64,000 nt of DNA from Saprospiraceae bacterium (GTDB lineage: Bacteria > Bacteroidota > Bacteroidia > Chitinophagales > Saprospiraceae): NCBI GenBank assembly GCA_026982695.1, contig JALSGS010000034.1, forward strand, positions 1 through 64,000. The letters are read 5' to 3'. Each line of letters starts with the position of its first letter. The first letter of the stretch is position 1. Shown piece after piece: positions 53,274-62,100 of the stretch. Position numbers and translations under genes: made by a program. The notes under the pieces were generated by a model. The model was not told the origin of the DNA. It saw nothing but the letters and a program-made list of their open reading frames with translations, and did not search any database.

Positions 53274-53681
53274 ATGAGAAAGGCTGAGGTAAAGCTCGAT
53301 ATCGAGCAATTACAAGAATCATCAGAGGTATTACGTGCTTTGGCACATCCATTACGTATGAAGATTCTTGAATTCATTGATGAACAGGGGTCTACCCATG
53401 TCAACAAGATCTACAACACCCTCCATTTGGAGCAGTCCATTACATCGCAGCATTTACGCGTACTCCGATTAGCAGATCTCGTGCATACCAAGCGCGAAGG
53501 GAAGTACATCTTTTACACGGTCAATTACCCCAAACTGCATAAAATAATAAAGGCCATTAACAAGTACTTGGCTTATGTAGCACGAGAAGATGAAGAGCGA
53601 AAGAAGCAAAAAAAAGCTGTTATTATACCTATTACTGAAGAGGAGTTCGAGCGGGAGCAACGCCAAAAAAAGCACATCTGA
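53274..53681 (+). CDS. ArsR-family winged-helix regulator (second of a tandem pair)
   Basis: 135 residues. Winged helix: SSEVLRALAHPLRMKILEFIDE, VNKIYNTLHLEQSITSQHLRVLRLADLV and the wing TKREGKYIFYTVN. It shares the LEQS(V/I)xSQHL recognition helix with its neighbour, so the two may recognise related DNA. The C-terminal extension (about 35 residues, KKQKKAVIIPITEEEFEREQRQKK) is highly charged and unique to this copy. No metal-site cysteines. ATG 53274 was chosen; a longer frame from 53232 would begin before the predicted transcription start. Confidence 0.88.
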   Translation: MRKAEVKLDIEQLQESSEVLRALAHPLRMKILEFIDEQGSTHVNKIYNTLHLEQSITSQHLRVLRLADLVHTKREGKYIFYTVNYPKLHKIIKAINKYLAYVAREDEERKKQKKAVIIPITEEEFEREQRQKKHI

Positions 53682-53882
53682 TCATTTCACAGACACTACG
53701 GCTCTTCCCTTATCCCTTACCGTGTGTCCCTTGCAATATTCCGTCCCAAAAGGCCACTATTGATTTTAGCACATGCATATACACTACATATGCAGTGTAA
53801 GGGAGGGGCTTGTAGTATAGCTTCACAAAAAGCATACAAGAGCGCTAAGCACAAATTCACGTGCCGACCAAAAACAATAAGC

Positions 53883-54668
53883 TCACTGGTAATCTGTAGC
53901 TGATGAGCCATGGCGTGGCGATTGTGGTGTTGGAATGCGCTCCTCTTTCTCACGAAATGCCACACCACTTTTGCCATCCATAGTCGCCACCTTGGCGTGC
54001 CCATTTACCTCTTCCGAGTCACGAAAAAAGTCTCTGTGAAAGAACAACAAGCTAAGCACCCCGATGGTGATGGAAGCATCCGCGATGTTAAACACGGGGC
54101 GAAAAAACTCTACGTACTGCCCTCCCCAAAAAGGTACCCACTCTGGCAATACACCTCGATAAATGGGAAAGTGAAACATATCTACCACTTTACCATACAG
54201 AAAACCACCATAGCCACCATCAGCAGGAAAGAGCTCCGCTGGTGTACGCACGTGCAGCGGCGACTCACTGAAGATTAGCCCGTAAAAAGCACTATCGATA
54301 ATATTACCTATAGCACCAGCTAGAATAAGCGCAAAACACACCAACAAGCCAAAAGAGGCCCCTTGCTTTACAAGCTTGCGCAAGTAGTAAAGCAACATGC
54401 CAACTGCTGCTATGCGAAAAAGGCTAAGAGTCAATTTGCCCCATCCTTCGCCATCGCCCAACGACAAGCCAAAAGCCATTCCTTTGTTCTCCACAAAGTG
54501 GAGTAAGGCCCAATCAAGCCCCAATATGGGAATCTCTTGCCCATAATACATGTGGGTCTTCACCCATATCTTCAAAGCCTGGTCAGCAACCAGTATCGCT
54601 AAAACTATTAATCCCAGTTTGTACGTCTGTTTCAAGGCGTAGCCTTTTTTAAAACCAACAGATATCAC
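53883..54668 (-). CDS. lspA: Lipoprotein signal peptidase (signal peptidase II)
   Basis: 261 residues with four membrane helices. Cleaves prolipoproteins at the lipobox, needed for the many lipoproteins seen in this window. The catalytic aspartates are Asp163 (KVVDMFHFP) and Asp197 (PVFNIADASITIG); the family GNxxDR motif reads GNIIDS here, and an insert of about 30 residues lies between GNIID and VVDM. A hydrophilic C-terminal tail of about 45 residues follows the last helix and is longer than in E. coli. The dksA-like gene upstream is on the same strand but separated by a terminator. Confidence 0.93.
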   Translation of the reverse strand: MISVGFKKGYALKQTYKLGLIVLAILVADQALKIWVKTHMYYGQEIPILGLDWALLHFVENKGMAFGLSLGDGEGWGKLTLSLFRIAAVGMLLYYLRKLVKQGASFGLLVCFALILAGAIGNIIDSAFYGLIFSESPLHVRTPAELFPADGGYGGFLYGKVVDMFHFPIYRGVLPEWVPFWGGQYVEFFRPVFNIADASITIGVLSLLFFHRDFFRDSEEVNGHAKVATMDGKSGVAFREKEERIPTPQSPRHGSSATDYQ

Positions 54669-54753
54669 AACCCTCCTCTAACAGAAGAAAAAATTGCTAG
54701 GTTGAATTCCTATAACACAAAAACTGACAAACTCAACACCAAGCTGCTAAAAC

Positions 54754-54792
54754 CTGGCCCTTCCTCGTAGCAGTTGTATGAGGAAGGGCCAG
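54754..54792 (-). terminator. Terminator between the dksA-like gene and lspA
   Basis: A 13-base perfect stem (CTGGCCCTTCCTC with GAGGAAGGGCCAG, 13-base loop) followed on the minus strand by GTTTTAG. It lies about 46 bases after the stop of the dksA-like gene. Confidence 0.8.
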
Positions 54793-54838
54793 AGCAAAGG
54801 TAGTACCTAAATTACTAATTTGGTCCATGCACATTACA

Positions 54839-55213
54839 CTAACGACGCTGCATCTTTGCTTCCACACTCAGCGTGGCATGGGGTACTGCACGAAGGCGCG
54901 CTTTGGGAATCAACTTACCCGTTACGCGACAAATACCATACACCTTGTTATCGATTCGGATCAATGCATTTTCGAGATGTTGGATCAACTTGCGCTGGCG
55001 AGCCGCCAACATGGCCAATTGCTCGATCTCTTCAACCCCCGTAGTATGATCAAAACCACGCATCTTGGCATCGGGATTTTCTGCTAGCTCCTTTAGTTGG
55101 CTCTCATACCACTTGAGTTGTTCGCGTGCACTTTCCAAACGCCTCTCGATCAATTCGCGAAATTCCTGAAGTTCTTCATCAGAATACCTCGTTTTTTCTT
55201 GACTTTTCGACAT
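54839..55213 (-). CDS. DksA/TraR-family protein without zinc cysteines
   Basis: 124 residues. N-terminal coiled coil (LQEFRELIERRLESAREQ to QRKLIQHLENALIRI) and a C-terminal globular part (NKVYGICRVTGKLIPKARLRAVPHATLSVEAK) that keeps the DksA zinc-finger outline. Of the four zinc cysteines only one (GIC) remains. Bacteroidota members of this family commonly look like this. It presumably binds RNA polymerase through the secondary channel and modulates transcription with or without ppGpp. A -7 element is 38 bases upstream of the ATG. Confidence 0.88.
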   Translation of the reverse strand: MSKSQEKTRYSDEELQEFRELIERRLESAREQLKWYESQLKELAENPDAKMRGFDHTTGVEEIEQLAMLAARQRKLIQHLENALIRIDNKVYGICRVTGKLIPKARLRAVPHATLSVEAKMQRR

Positions 55214-55250
55214 GGGGCTTTTATTTCAGTGAACAAATCAAATGCAAAGG

Positions 55251-55258
55251 CAAAAGTA
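55251..55258 (-). promoter_or_regulatory. -7 element TACTTTTG for the dksA-like gene
   Basis: An exact TAnnTTTG match on the minus strand; transcription would begin near 55244, about 30 bases before the start codon. No close TTTG partner. Confidence 0.4.
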
Positions 55259-55329
55259 GGCATTTTTCGGCACTCCTCATCCGTTGCCAAACCTGGTTTC
55301 ATATATACCCCATATCGCAAAACACAATT

Positions 55330-56454
55330 TTACCGAGCTCGAGCTGACCATTGTCGACTGAGCTGATCTAAGTGATAAAAAGCTTCATCGCGTAAGGCCC
55401 AAGCATGGATATTATCGGGCTCTTGAGCAATCACCTCGTTACAGCGAGTAATCGCTTCTCTATATGCACCCAAAGCTAACAACGACTCACCGTAGGCCAA
55501 TATATATCTCGTAGATGAACTCAATTCTAAAGCAGCTTCAAAACTGATCAATGCTTCTTCATGCTTGCCTGCATGTTGCTCAATACGACCAATAGTATAA
55601 TATACCTCGGCCTGTTCAGGATCCAGATACAAAGCCTCCATAGCATCTTGCAATGCTGCCTTTAACTCGTGCTGCAACAACCAACATCTACTTCGGTATA
55701 AATATACCTGTACCATCGGTTCTGGGGAGTGTGCCAAAGCTTGATCAAAAGCCCTCAAAGCAGCAGACAAATCACCTATCTCCATACAGGCTCTGCCTAA
55801 GTTAATCCACCCTTCGACCAACGAAGGTACCAAGGTGACCACTTCTTCATAATGCCGACGTGCTTCATGCCATTGCCGTAATTCCCCCATGATATTACCC
55901 TTCTCAAGTAGCGCATATACATTATCTGCATTGAGTCGAAGTGCTTTGTCCAAATCTTGGAGTGCTTCTCGATAACGATGCAGTTTCTTATAAGCCAATG
56001 CCCTGTTAAACAAAACCCGAGCATCGCAAGTCATCAATAACGCCATGCTGTAATCACTTACCGCCTCCTCGTAATGCCCAATATTATAATGCGCAAAACC
56101 ACGTAATGACCAAGCATCAGCTATTGATGGTCTTGATGACAATACATCGTCCAATAACGACAAAGCAGCTTGGTATTGGCTTTGCTCTAACCATGCTCGC
56201 GATCGTTCAACTTGCCGTCGCAATTCAGCTGCATTGACTATCGTCGATATGGGCACTATCACTTGTTGGTCTTTTTCGCCCAACGCACGCGCATAAAAAA
56301 TCTCTTGGCCCATTACCGGTACAACACCAACCAACCACCATATCCCATAGAAGCACACGAAAAGGAAGCCATGTCTCAAGCATTTTTGTTCCAAACACTG
56401 CTGCTGTGTAGGTGCGATTCTACATAACTTGAAACTCGGGGGCGATGCATACAT
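55330..56454 (-). CDS. Tetratricopeptide-repeat protein, probably exported
   Basis: 374 residues. An N-terminal hydrophobic segment (GFLFVCFYGIWWLVGVVPVMG) may be a signal peptide or anchor. It is followed by about eight TPR units, for example SIADAWSLRGFAHYNIGHYEEAVSDYSMAL, DNVYALLEKGNIMGELRQWHEARRHYEEV and AEVYYTIGRIEQHAGKHEEALISFEAAL. A protein-interaction scaffold of unknown partner. The true start may lie after the cysteine-rich first 25 residues. Upstream gap 56455-56700 is AT-rich with nothing recognised. Confidence 0.82.
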   Translation of the reverse strand: MYASPPSFKLCRIAPTQQQCLEQKCLRHGFLFVCFYGIWWLVGVVPVMGQEIFYARALGEKDQQVIVPISTIVNAAELRRQVERSRAWLEQSQYQAALSLLDDVLSSRPSIADAWSLRGFAHYNIGHYEEAVSDYSMALLMTCDARVLFNRALAYKKLHRYREALQDLDKALRLNADNVYALLEKGNIMGELRQWHEARRHYEEVVTLVPSLVEGWINLGRACMEIGDLSAALRAFDQALAHSPEPMVQVYLYRSRCWLLQHELKAALQDAMEALYLDPEQAEVYYTIGRIEQHAGKHEEALISFEAALELSSSTRYILAYGESLLALGAYREAITRCNEVIAQEPDNIHAWALRDEAFYHLDQLSRQWSARAR

Positions 56455-56700
56455 GGAGAAAAGTAATTTCTATCAAGAAATCATATGGCGTTTTTTTGTA
56501 TTCAATTTTCGTGCAACTTTCTAATCATATTAAAAATAATCACATAAAAATTTTCACTACAGCTAATTGTGGAACACTATCAAAAACAAACAGTTTTTAT
56601 TTTTTTTAATATAAAATATTGGTATTGGCTTTGCTGTGGTCTCTATGCCACAAAGTCTATACCACAGGCACCTTAGAGGCACCTATCAAAAACATACTAT

Positions 56701-57444
56701 ATGAGAAAACGAAGCACCTTGTGCTTGTTGGCACTTGCATGTCTATGCAGCACCACAGTCCAGGCTATTACCCCTTCAGAGCAACAAGCCTATCTAATGC
56801 GATTTGCACCTTTAGCTATTGCTGAGATGCAGCGATTTGCCATACCCGCAAGCATTAAGCTGGCACAGAGCATTGTCGAATCCAATTGGGGTACGAGCAA
56901 ACTAGCTCGCGAAGGCAACAATTACTTTGGCATCAAGTGCAAAGACTGGTGGGATGGAGAAACCATTCGAGAATGGGATGATGACTACGACGAACAAGGC
57001 CAGCTCATGGCCTCTTGCTTTCGCAAGTACCCCAATGTAGCTGCCTCTTTTGAAGACCATTCATTATTCTTGCTTCAAGACCGATATCGAATATTGTTCA
57101 CACTGGATGTACGCGACTACAAAGGGTGGGCTCAAGGGTTACAAGCATGCGGTTATGCCACCAATCCACACTATGCCGAGCTACTCATCCAAACCATCGA
57201 GACTTACCAACTATATCGATACGACGAAATGGCTCTCCAAGCTAATCACATGCCATCTCTATCCAATCAGCTAGCTACACCGCCGCTTGCTGCTCAACAA
57301 GATGGGGCTACTACTTTAGTACACGAGGAGCGCATGTCAACTCAATCGCGCAAGCCCCCCAAGCCACAAAATACCACATGGTATCACACTCAAGCAATCA
57401 TTCAAGAAGTAGCCCTGATCGAAGCGGCACCTATTTTGCCGTGA
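56701..57444 (+). CDS. Exported glucosaminidase (GH73, FlgJ-like)
   Basis: 247 residues. Signal peptide (CLLALACLCSTTVQA), then a GH73 domain: RFAIPASIKLAQSIVESNWGTSKLAREGNNYFGIKCK with the catalytic Glu in IVESNWG, WDDDYDEQGQLMASCFRKY, ASFEDHSLFL and YKGWAQGLQACGYATNPHYAELLI. It cleaves N-acetylglucosamine links of peptidoglycan. The C-terminal 60 residues are low-complexity without a LysM domain. A longer paralogue with LysM is at 60422-61894. Confidence 0.9.
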   Translation: MRKRSTLCLLALACLCSTTVQAITPSEQQAYLMRFAPLAIAEMQRFAIPASIKLAQSIVESNWGTSKLAREGNNYFGIKCKDWWDGETIREWDDDYDEQGQLMASCFRKYPNVAASFEDHSLFLLQDRYRILFTLDVRDYKGWAQGLQACGYATNPHYAELLIQTIETYQLYRYDEMALQANHMPSLSNQLATPPLAAQQDGATTLVHEERMSTQSRKPPKPQNTTWYHTQAIIQEVALIEAAPILP

Positions 57445-57471
57445 ACACAGCAATGGAGCCACAGCTCATTA

Positions 57472-58572
57472 TTATTCCTCAGCATCAGAAAAAGTCATGT
57501 CATTAACATCATCACTATGCCCCTCTTGTGGTAAAGAGGAAGTAAGCGAAGTTTGTTTTGCTGCCTCCAGTTCTTTATAGCGCCTTCGGTTGCGGAAAAC
57601 GTCAATAGCAGTAAAAATTGCCTTCAACATAGACCCCGGATTGGCACGCCCCTGCCCCGTCAAGTCATAACCCGTGCCATGATCGGGTGAAGTGCGCACA
57701 TAAGGCAAACCAGCTGTAAAGTTACAGCCAGCACCAAAAGTGAGCAACTTGAAGGGGATCAGCCCCTGATCGTGATACATTGCCATAATGCCATCAAAAC
57801 GCAAGTGCTGCCCACTGCCAAAGAAACCATCGGCAGGGTACGGCCCCATAACCATAAAATTGCTCTTCTTTAGCTCTTCTATAGCAGGTCGAATGATTTC
57901 CCCCTCTTCGTTACCAATGAGCCCACCTTCTCCTGCATGGGGATTTAGGCCAAGTACCGCTACCAAAGGCCGATCGATCCCAAAATCGATGCGCAAGCTT
58001 TCTTCCATCAAGCGCACTTTTTCTATCACGCGATCTTGATGAATTTGACTGGCTACCTTGCCTATGGACACGTGATTAGTCACCAACCCGATGCGCACCT
58101 CATCGCTAACCATAAACATCAAGCTTTGCCCCGCACCTAGCTTCTCGGTCAAGTACTCTGTATGGCCAGCCCACTGAAAGCCTGCCATCTCCATAGCCTG
58201 TTTGTTGATTGGCGCTGTGACTAACACATCGATGTAGCCCTTTTTGAGCTCTTCTACTGCACAATCCAACGAGCGCCAGGCATACTTCCCGCCATCCTCT
58301 GTAGCACGCCCCAGCGTAATGTTCACACTTTCACTCCAACAGTTAACTACATTGAGCTTGTGCGCGTGGAGCTGGATAGCCGAGGAAGTTCCTTGAAAAC
58401 TAAGATTGAAGTTAGGTATGATGTTTTTGTGATAGGACACTACTTTGGTCGAGCCATACACCACAGGTGTACAAAGCTCGAAAATTCCCTCGTGCTGCAG
58501 GGCTTTGAGTATCACTTCCAACCCTATACCATTAATATCTCCTACTGTAATGCCTACTTTTACTTTTCCCAT
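57472..58572 (-). CDS. pdxA: 4-hydroxythreonine-4-phosphate dehydrogenase PdxA
   Basis: About 366 residues. Oxidises 4-hydroxythreonine 4-phosphate in vitamin B6 synthesis. The PdxA signatures are GITVGDINGIGLEV, LVTAPINKQAM, GHTEYL (metal His), LGLNPHAGEGGLIGNEE, PADGFFG, YHDQGLIPFK (metal His) and TSPDHGTGYDLTGQGRANPGSM. The C-terminal 35 residues are acidic and extra. Starts with MGKVKVGI at 58572. In many bacteria pdxA and rsmA are neighbours; here they are divergent with a regulatory gap of 177 bases. The 3' end faces the glucosaminidase gene. Confidence 0.95.
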   Translation of the reverse strand: MGKVKVGITVGDINGIGLEVILKALQHEGIFELCTPVVYGSTKVVSYHKNIIPNFNLSFQGTSSAIQLHAHKLNVVNCWSESVNITLGRATEDGGKYAWRSLDCAVEELKKGYIDVLVTAPINKQAMEMAGFQWAGHTEYLTEKLGAGQSLMFMVSDEVRIGLVTNHVSIGKVASQIHQDRVIEKVRLMEESLRIDFGIDRPLVAVLGLNPHAGEGGLIGNEEGEIIRPAIEELKKSNFMVMGPYPADGFFGSGQHLRFDGIMAMYHDQGLIPFKLLTFGAGCNFTAGLPYVRTSPDHGTGYDLTGQGRANPGSMLKAIFTAIDVFRNRRRYKELEAAKQTSLTSSLPQEGHSDDVNDMTFSDAEE

Positions 58573-58623
58573 CAACCGATATTTGGATTTGATAGTTAGT
58601 CAATCGCTGAAAAATCAATCGGC

Positions 58624-58631
58624 CAAAGTTA
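58624..58631 (-). promoter_or_regulatory. -7 element TAACTTTG for pdxA (divergent TATGTTTG at 58635 for rsmA)
   Basis: On the minus strand TAACTTTG matches TAnnTTTG, about 52 bases before the pdxA ATG. On the plus strand TATGTTTG (58635-58642) is also an exact match and could drive rsmA with a leader of about 100 bases. Neither has a clear -33 partner. Confidence 0.45.
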
Positions 58632-58700
58632 GCGTATGTTTGTCATAAGTATGGGAAAGTAGCTTATGCCCACTAATGCCATTGATATTTCATTTTTTTG

Positions 58701-58730
58701 AATGAGTATAAAGAATTGCCTATACTCATT
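58701..58730 (+). promoter_or_regulatory. Ten-base inverted repeat just upstream of rsmA
   Basis: AATGAGTATA and TATACTCATT are perfect complements around a ten-base loop, ending 19 bases before the GTG start. No T-run follows, so it is not a typical terminator. Either an operator or a leader hairpin. Confidence 0.5.
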
Positions 58731-58749
58731 TACGAAAAACTTCTAATCG

Positions 58750-59517
58750 GTGAAAGCAAAAAAATCATACGGGCAACACTTTTTAACCAACCACCAATTG
58801 GCAAAACGTATTGCCCGAAGCATTCGATATGAAGGTCCCATACTCGAAATAGGTCCAGGTACTGGCATGCTCACACAATATTTACTCGAGCTGGGCTACC
58901 CACTGAAAGTAGTAGAAGCAGACCCTGACATGGTACAGTGGCTGCACCAGCGCTGGCCACCATCTACCATCCACGTAATTGCTTCTGACTTTTTGCACCT
59001 CCCCCTAGACAGTATCTTTGACGGGCAGTCCTTTAGTTTAGTTGGTAATTTTCCCTACAACATCAGCACCCAAATCGTATTCCACATGCTGGAATACAAG
59101 ACATATGTACCCGAAATGGTGGGTATGTTTCAATTGGAAATGGCACGGCGCATTGTAGCCAAGCCCGGCAATAAAGACTACGGTATCATCAGTGTATTGA
59201 CTCAGGCATGGTATGAAGGTAAGCTACTGTTTCAAGTTTCTCAAGGCAACTTCAACCCACCACCTAAGGTACAATCAGCCGTCATACGGTTAGTACGTAA
59301 AAACAACCGAGACTTGGCATGTGACACTGACTTATTCAAAAAAGTCGTAAAAACTGTATTCAACCAACGCAGAAAGATACTGCGCAACACCGTCAAGCAG
59401 TTATTGCCTTCCAACACTCCTCTTGACATGCCATTGCTCAGTCGACGCCCCGAACAGCTTGGCCTCGAAGAGTTCGTGGCACTCACCAACTGGGTGGCGC
59501 AAGCTCAATCCACGTAA
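58750..59517 (+). CDS. rsmA: 16S rRNA dimethyladenosine transferase RsmA (KsgA), GTG start
   Basis: 255 residues. Dimethylates two adjacent adenines in helix 45 of 16S rRNA. Begins with GTG (MKAKKSYGQHFL) and shows SAM site LEIGPGTGMLT, KVVEADPDM and the catalytic NFPYN in LVGNFPYNIS. Later QLEMARRIVAKPGNKDYGIISVL and FNPPPKVQSAVIRL, FNQRRKILRN complete the family. The GTG is the family start, since the conserved YGQHFL follows it. The 3' end overlaps the next minus-strand gene by 13 bases. Confidence 0.95.
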   Translation: MKAKKSYGQHFLTNHQLAKRIARSIRYEGPILEIGPGTGMLTQYLLELGYPLKVVEADPDMVQWLHQRWPPSTIHVIASDFLHLPLDSIFDGQSFSLVGNFPYNISTQIVFHMLEYKTYVPEMVGMFQLEMARRIVAKPGNKDYGIISVLTQAWYEGKLLFQVSQGNFNPPPKVQSAVIRLVRKNNRDLACDTDLFKKVVKTVFNQRRKILRNTVKQLLPSNTPLDMPLLSRRPEQLGLEEFVALTNWVAQAQST

Positions 59518-60242
59518 ATCACCTTGCGCAAGAAGCGCAAGCCCAAGCTAAGCTCAAAAGAAATATTGCGAATTAGCCGCTCTGGAATGGTCGTTGTCTG
59601 GCCCGTATATGGATTTTGTACATTGGGTATAGCGGGCTGCCGGTATTGATAAGAAAAGTCAGGGTTGACACTGAATTCGAGCAAGCCCCCCATCAACTCG
59701 CCAAAAGAGAGTTCTACACCACCACCTACTGTCACACCGTAATTAAATCGATTGACAAAAAAAGGCCACGGGTAAATGGAGTAAGCTGGATTGGCCTCAT
59801 TGAACGCCTGGTAGGCATCCAAGTTGGTAGTGATCGTGTATTCGCCCCGTATGCCTAGCAGATAATACACTTTTGCATCGCCGTAGGGATACTTGCGCTT
59901 GCCACCAAACGTGAGCGAAAGATTGTGAAAGAGAAACTCACGAGCAGGTGGCCGATATACATTTCCACTAATAGGATTGAAGAAATTTCGATTTCTGATG
60001 GCACTACCCTTGAGATGATAGCCGGCCTGGACAAATATGGCAAACGCATCATTGGCTTCATCCAAAGATTCAATAAAAGCTATCCCATGATACTTAAAAA
60101 GTGGATCTTGCTCCAAACCATTCCAGTTTTGCAGGCCCAAGGTCAGCCCTCCTTTGAACCCAAAAACAAAGCCTCCTTGCGCATATCCATCCACACCAAA
60201 ACTCATGCTCAATAAAAAACTAAAGAAGAAAAAGCGCATCAT
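59505..60242 (-). CDS. Outer-membrane beta-barrel protein (PorT/OmpW-like)
   Basis: About 245 residues. Signal peptide (FFFFSFLLSMSFGVDGYAQ) followed by alternating strands: FVFGFKGGLTLGLQN, FAIFVQAGYHLKGSAI, REFLFHNLSLTFGGKR, KVYYLLGIRGEYTIT, NYGVTVGGGVELSFGELMGGLLEFSVNPDFSYQY and a terminal strand ending in an aromatic. Predicted outer-membrane barrel of about eight to ten strands. Resembles PorT-family proteins but I could not assign it. The ATG pair at 60242/60239 gives the signal peptide; a start at 60299 is less likely because the -7 element at 60266-60273 lies downstream of it. Confidence 0.75.
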   Translation of the reverse strand: MMRFFFFSFLLSMSFGVDGYAQGGFVFGFKGGLTLGLQNWNGLEQDPLFKYHGIAFIESLDEANDAFAIFVQAGYHLKGSAIRNRNFFNPISGNVYRPPAREFLFHNLSLTFGGKRKYPYGDAKVYYLLGIRGEYTITTNLDAYQAFNEANPAYSIYPWPFFVNRFNYGVTVGGGVELSFGELMGGLLEFSVNPDFSYQYRQPAIPNVQNPYTGQTTTIPERLIRNISFELSLGLRFLRKVIYVD

Positions 60243-60265
60243 CGTATCTTTTATTTCACCACCTC

Positions 60266-60273
60266 CAAAGGTA
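60266..60273 (-). promoter_or_regulatory. -7 element TACCTTTG for the outer-membrane barrel gene
   Basis: An exact TAnnTTTG match on the minus strand; transcription would begin near 60259, about 17 bases before ATG 60242. No -33 partner. Confidence 0.45.
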
Positions 60274-60421
60274 AGATCTTCTGCCACACATATGCCCACC
60301 CCTCTGAACGATTTTCCCCACTTCTTGCAATCGCTGTTTGCTATGTGGACTACGCACCAAATAACTGATGCTTGACGACCTCCTTCATTTACTTAACCAC
60401 CTCTGGCAAATAGGCACAGAT

Positions 60422-61894
60422 TTACTGGCGAACGAGGAGTTTTTGTCCTGGCTTGATCAAGTTAGAAGACAACCCATTGAGCTTCTTGAGCTCTGTTACC
60501 GACAACCCATGACGACGGGCTATGCTATACAGAGTGTCTCCCTTGACTACTGTATAGTACACTGGAGTGTCGTCGGTAGAGGGTTGAACAGGAGGAGAGG
60601 GTGTAGGTGGTTGTGGTACATCAACAGGCGGCGTCGTAACTTCATCAGTAGATGGCGTCGAAATACCTGGTCGATCCTCATTTTTAGGGAGTTGTTCAGC
60701 AGGAGTATCAACTGACACAGGCTGCCCACTAAAGGGATCTTCAAAGAGTGGCGTATCGTGCTCCTCATCAGGTGTAGGTAGCGGTGTGGTTTCTGGTGTT
60801 TGTGGCAAAGGTTCATCTGGAGTCACCACTTCACCGTGATCAAAAAACTCATCCTCAGGTAGCGGCATCAACGGGTCAGACTTCCGTAGGCGCGGCACTT
60901 CATTGGGCTTTACGCGCCCGCGCAAAACAATGCGTTCACCTACCGCAGGCTCACTACCTGAAGGCATGCGATTGCGCCAATACAGCTTTTCGAGCTTGAT
61001 GCCATAAAGATTGGAAATATAAAGCATCGTCTCCCCCTCTTTGACGTAATGCCATTTGCGATGACCACGCCAAAAATTGCGCTTGGGTTGAATGTATACC
61101 GGTGTACCCGCTTCGAGCACTTGATAAGGATCCGAAAGATGCTCATTATAAGCAAGCAAACACACCACAGGCACGCGGACGCGCTCTGCAATGTAGGCTG
61201 GTGTTTCTCCAGCCCGTGTCAATACTAGCTTCGCGTCATTATTGATTATTATCTCATGCGAGCTGGGAAAAGTGGAGTAGGGCAACTCGCCTTGATCAAA
61301 AGGCACTTCAGGCACTGATGGATGAGGCGTTATCACCACCTCCTCTTGCAATGCGACCAGATCAAATTGATGCAAATTGTAAGTCTCTATAAGGCGAATC
61401 AGCTTTTTGTCGTAATCAGGAGCTGTAGCATAACCCGCCTTTTTCAACCCCCGTGCCCAACCTTTGTAATCAGTAGGGTCAAGCTCAAAGAGAAAACCGT
61501 AGCGATGTGCTTTCTTCGGATCACGCAAAAACTCCGAATGTGCCACAAAAGACTCTTCTGGGCTCTTATAGGCTCTAAAACACGATTTGACCAACTTGCC
61601 ATCGCGGTAGTCATCATCTTGCCTCCACACTTTTTTTCCCCTCCAATCCTTATGGCACTTAATGCCAAAATGGTTATTGGCACGAGTGGCCAAATAACTA
61701 GTGCCCGCAGCAGACTCCAAAATCCCTTGTGCCAACTTAATACTGGCAGGAATCCCTGTACGCATCATCTCAGCTATTGCAATGTCTTTATAGCGCTGTA
61801 CATAAGCTTCTGGATCCGGCTTTTGCGCAAGCAAAAAAACACTATTCCACAATGTGCAAATCAGCAGTACAAAAGACGAGGATAAAAAATTCAT
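60422..61894 (-). CDS. Exported glucosaminidase (GH73) with three carbohydrate-binding LysM-like regions
   Basis: 490 residues. Signal peptide to about LLAQ, then a GH73 domain (TGIPASIKLAQGILESAAGTSYLATRANNHFGIKC, DYRDGKLVKSCFRAYKSPEESFVAHSEFL, YKGWARGLKKAGYATAPDYDKKLI). Two degenerate LysM-like regions follow (LVLTRAGETPAYIAERV, WHYVKEGETMLYISNLYGIKLEKLYWRN), then a long Pro/Thr/Glu-rich linker and one clear C-terminal LysM (YYTVVKGDTLYSIARRHGLSVTELKKLNGL). It should bind and hydrolyse peptidoglycan. Paralogue of 56701-57444, which lacks the binding modules. Confidence 0.92.
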   Translation of the reverse strand: MNFLSSSFVLLICTLWNSVFLLAQKPDPEAYVQRYKDIAIAEMMRTGIPASIKLAQGILESAAGTSYLATRANNHFGIKCHKDWRGKKVWRQDDDYRDGKLVKSCFRAYKSPEESFVAHSEFLRDPKKAHRYGFLFELDPTDYKGWARGLKKAGYATAPDYDKKLIRLIETYNLHQFDLVALQEEVVITPHPSVPEVPFDQGELPYSTFPSSHEIIINNDAKLVLTRAGETPAYIAERVRVPVVCLLAYNEHLSDPYQVLEAGTPVYIQPKRNFWRGHRKWHYVKEGETMLYISNLYGIKLEKLYWRNRMPSGSEPAVGERIVLRGRVKPNEVPRLRKSDPLMPLPEDEFFDHGEVVTPDEPLPQTPETTPLPTPDEEHDTPLFEDPFSGQPVSVDTPAEQLPKNEDRPGISTPSTDEVTTPPVDVPQPPTPSPPVQPSTDDTPVYYTVVKGDTLYSIARRHGLSVTELKKLNGLSSNLIKPGQKLLVRQ

Positions 61895-62100
61895 GGCAAG
61901 GGTTTTTGGTCAGTGCATTCGTTGCATCCTCATAGGATCATCAACTACAAATATCAAATATGATGCTTGCCCTGCACGCAATGTAAACTGTACGCAAAGA
62001 AAGATGCAGTACATGCCCCACCTGTAAACGATTTTTCTGTTTACAACGTACACAGCTTGATCTGAAAGAATCACAAGGGACAGCGCAGTTGGCCCTTAAC

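Noticed and set aside
62023-62045. Terminator TGTAAAC/GTTTACA after the HD/Pycsar-type gene
   Set aside because: Seven-base AT-rich stem with no T-run; too weak to call.
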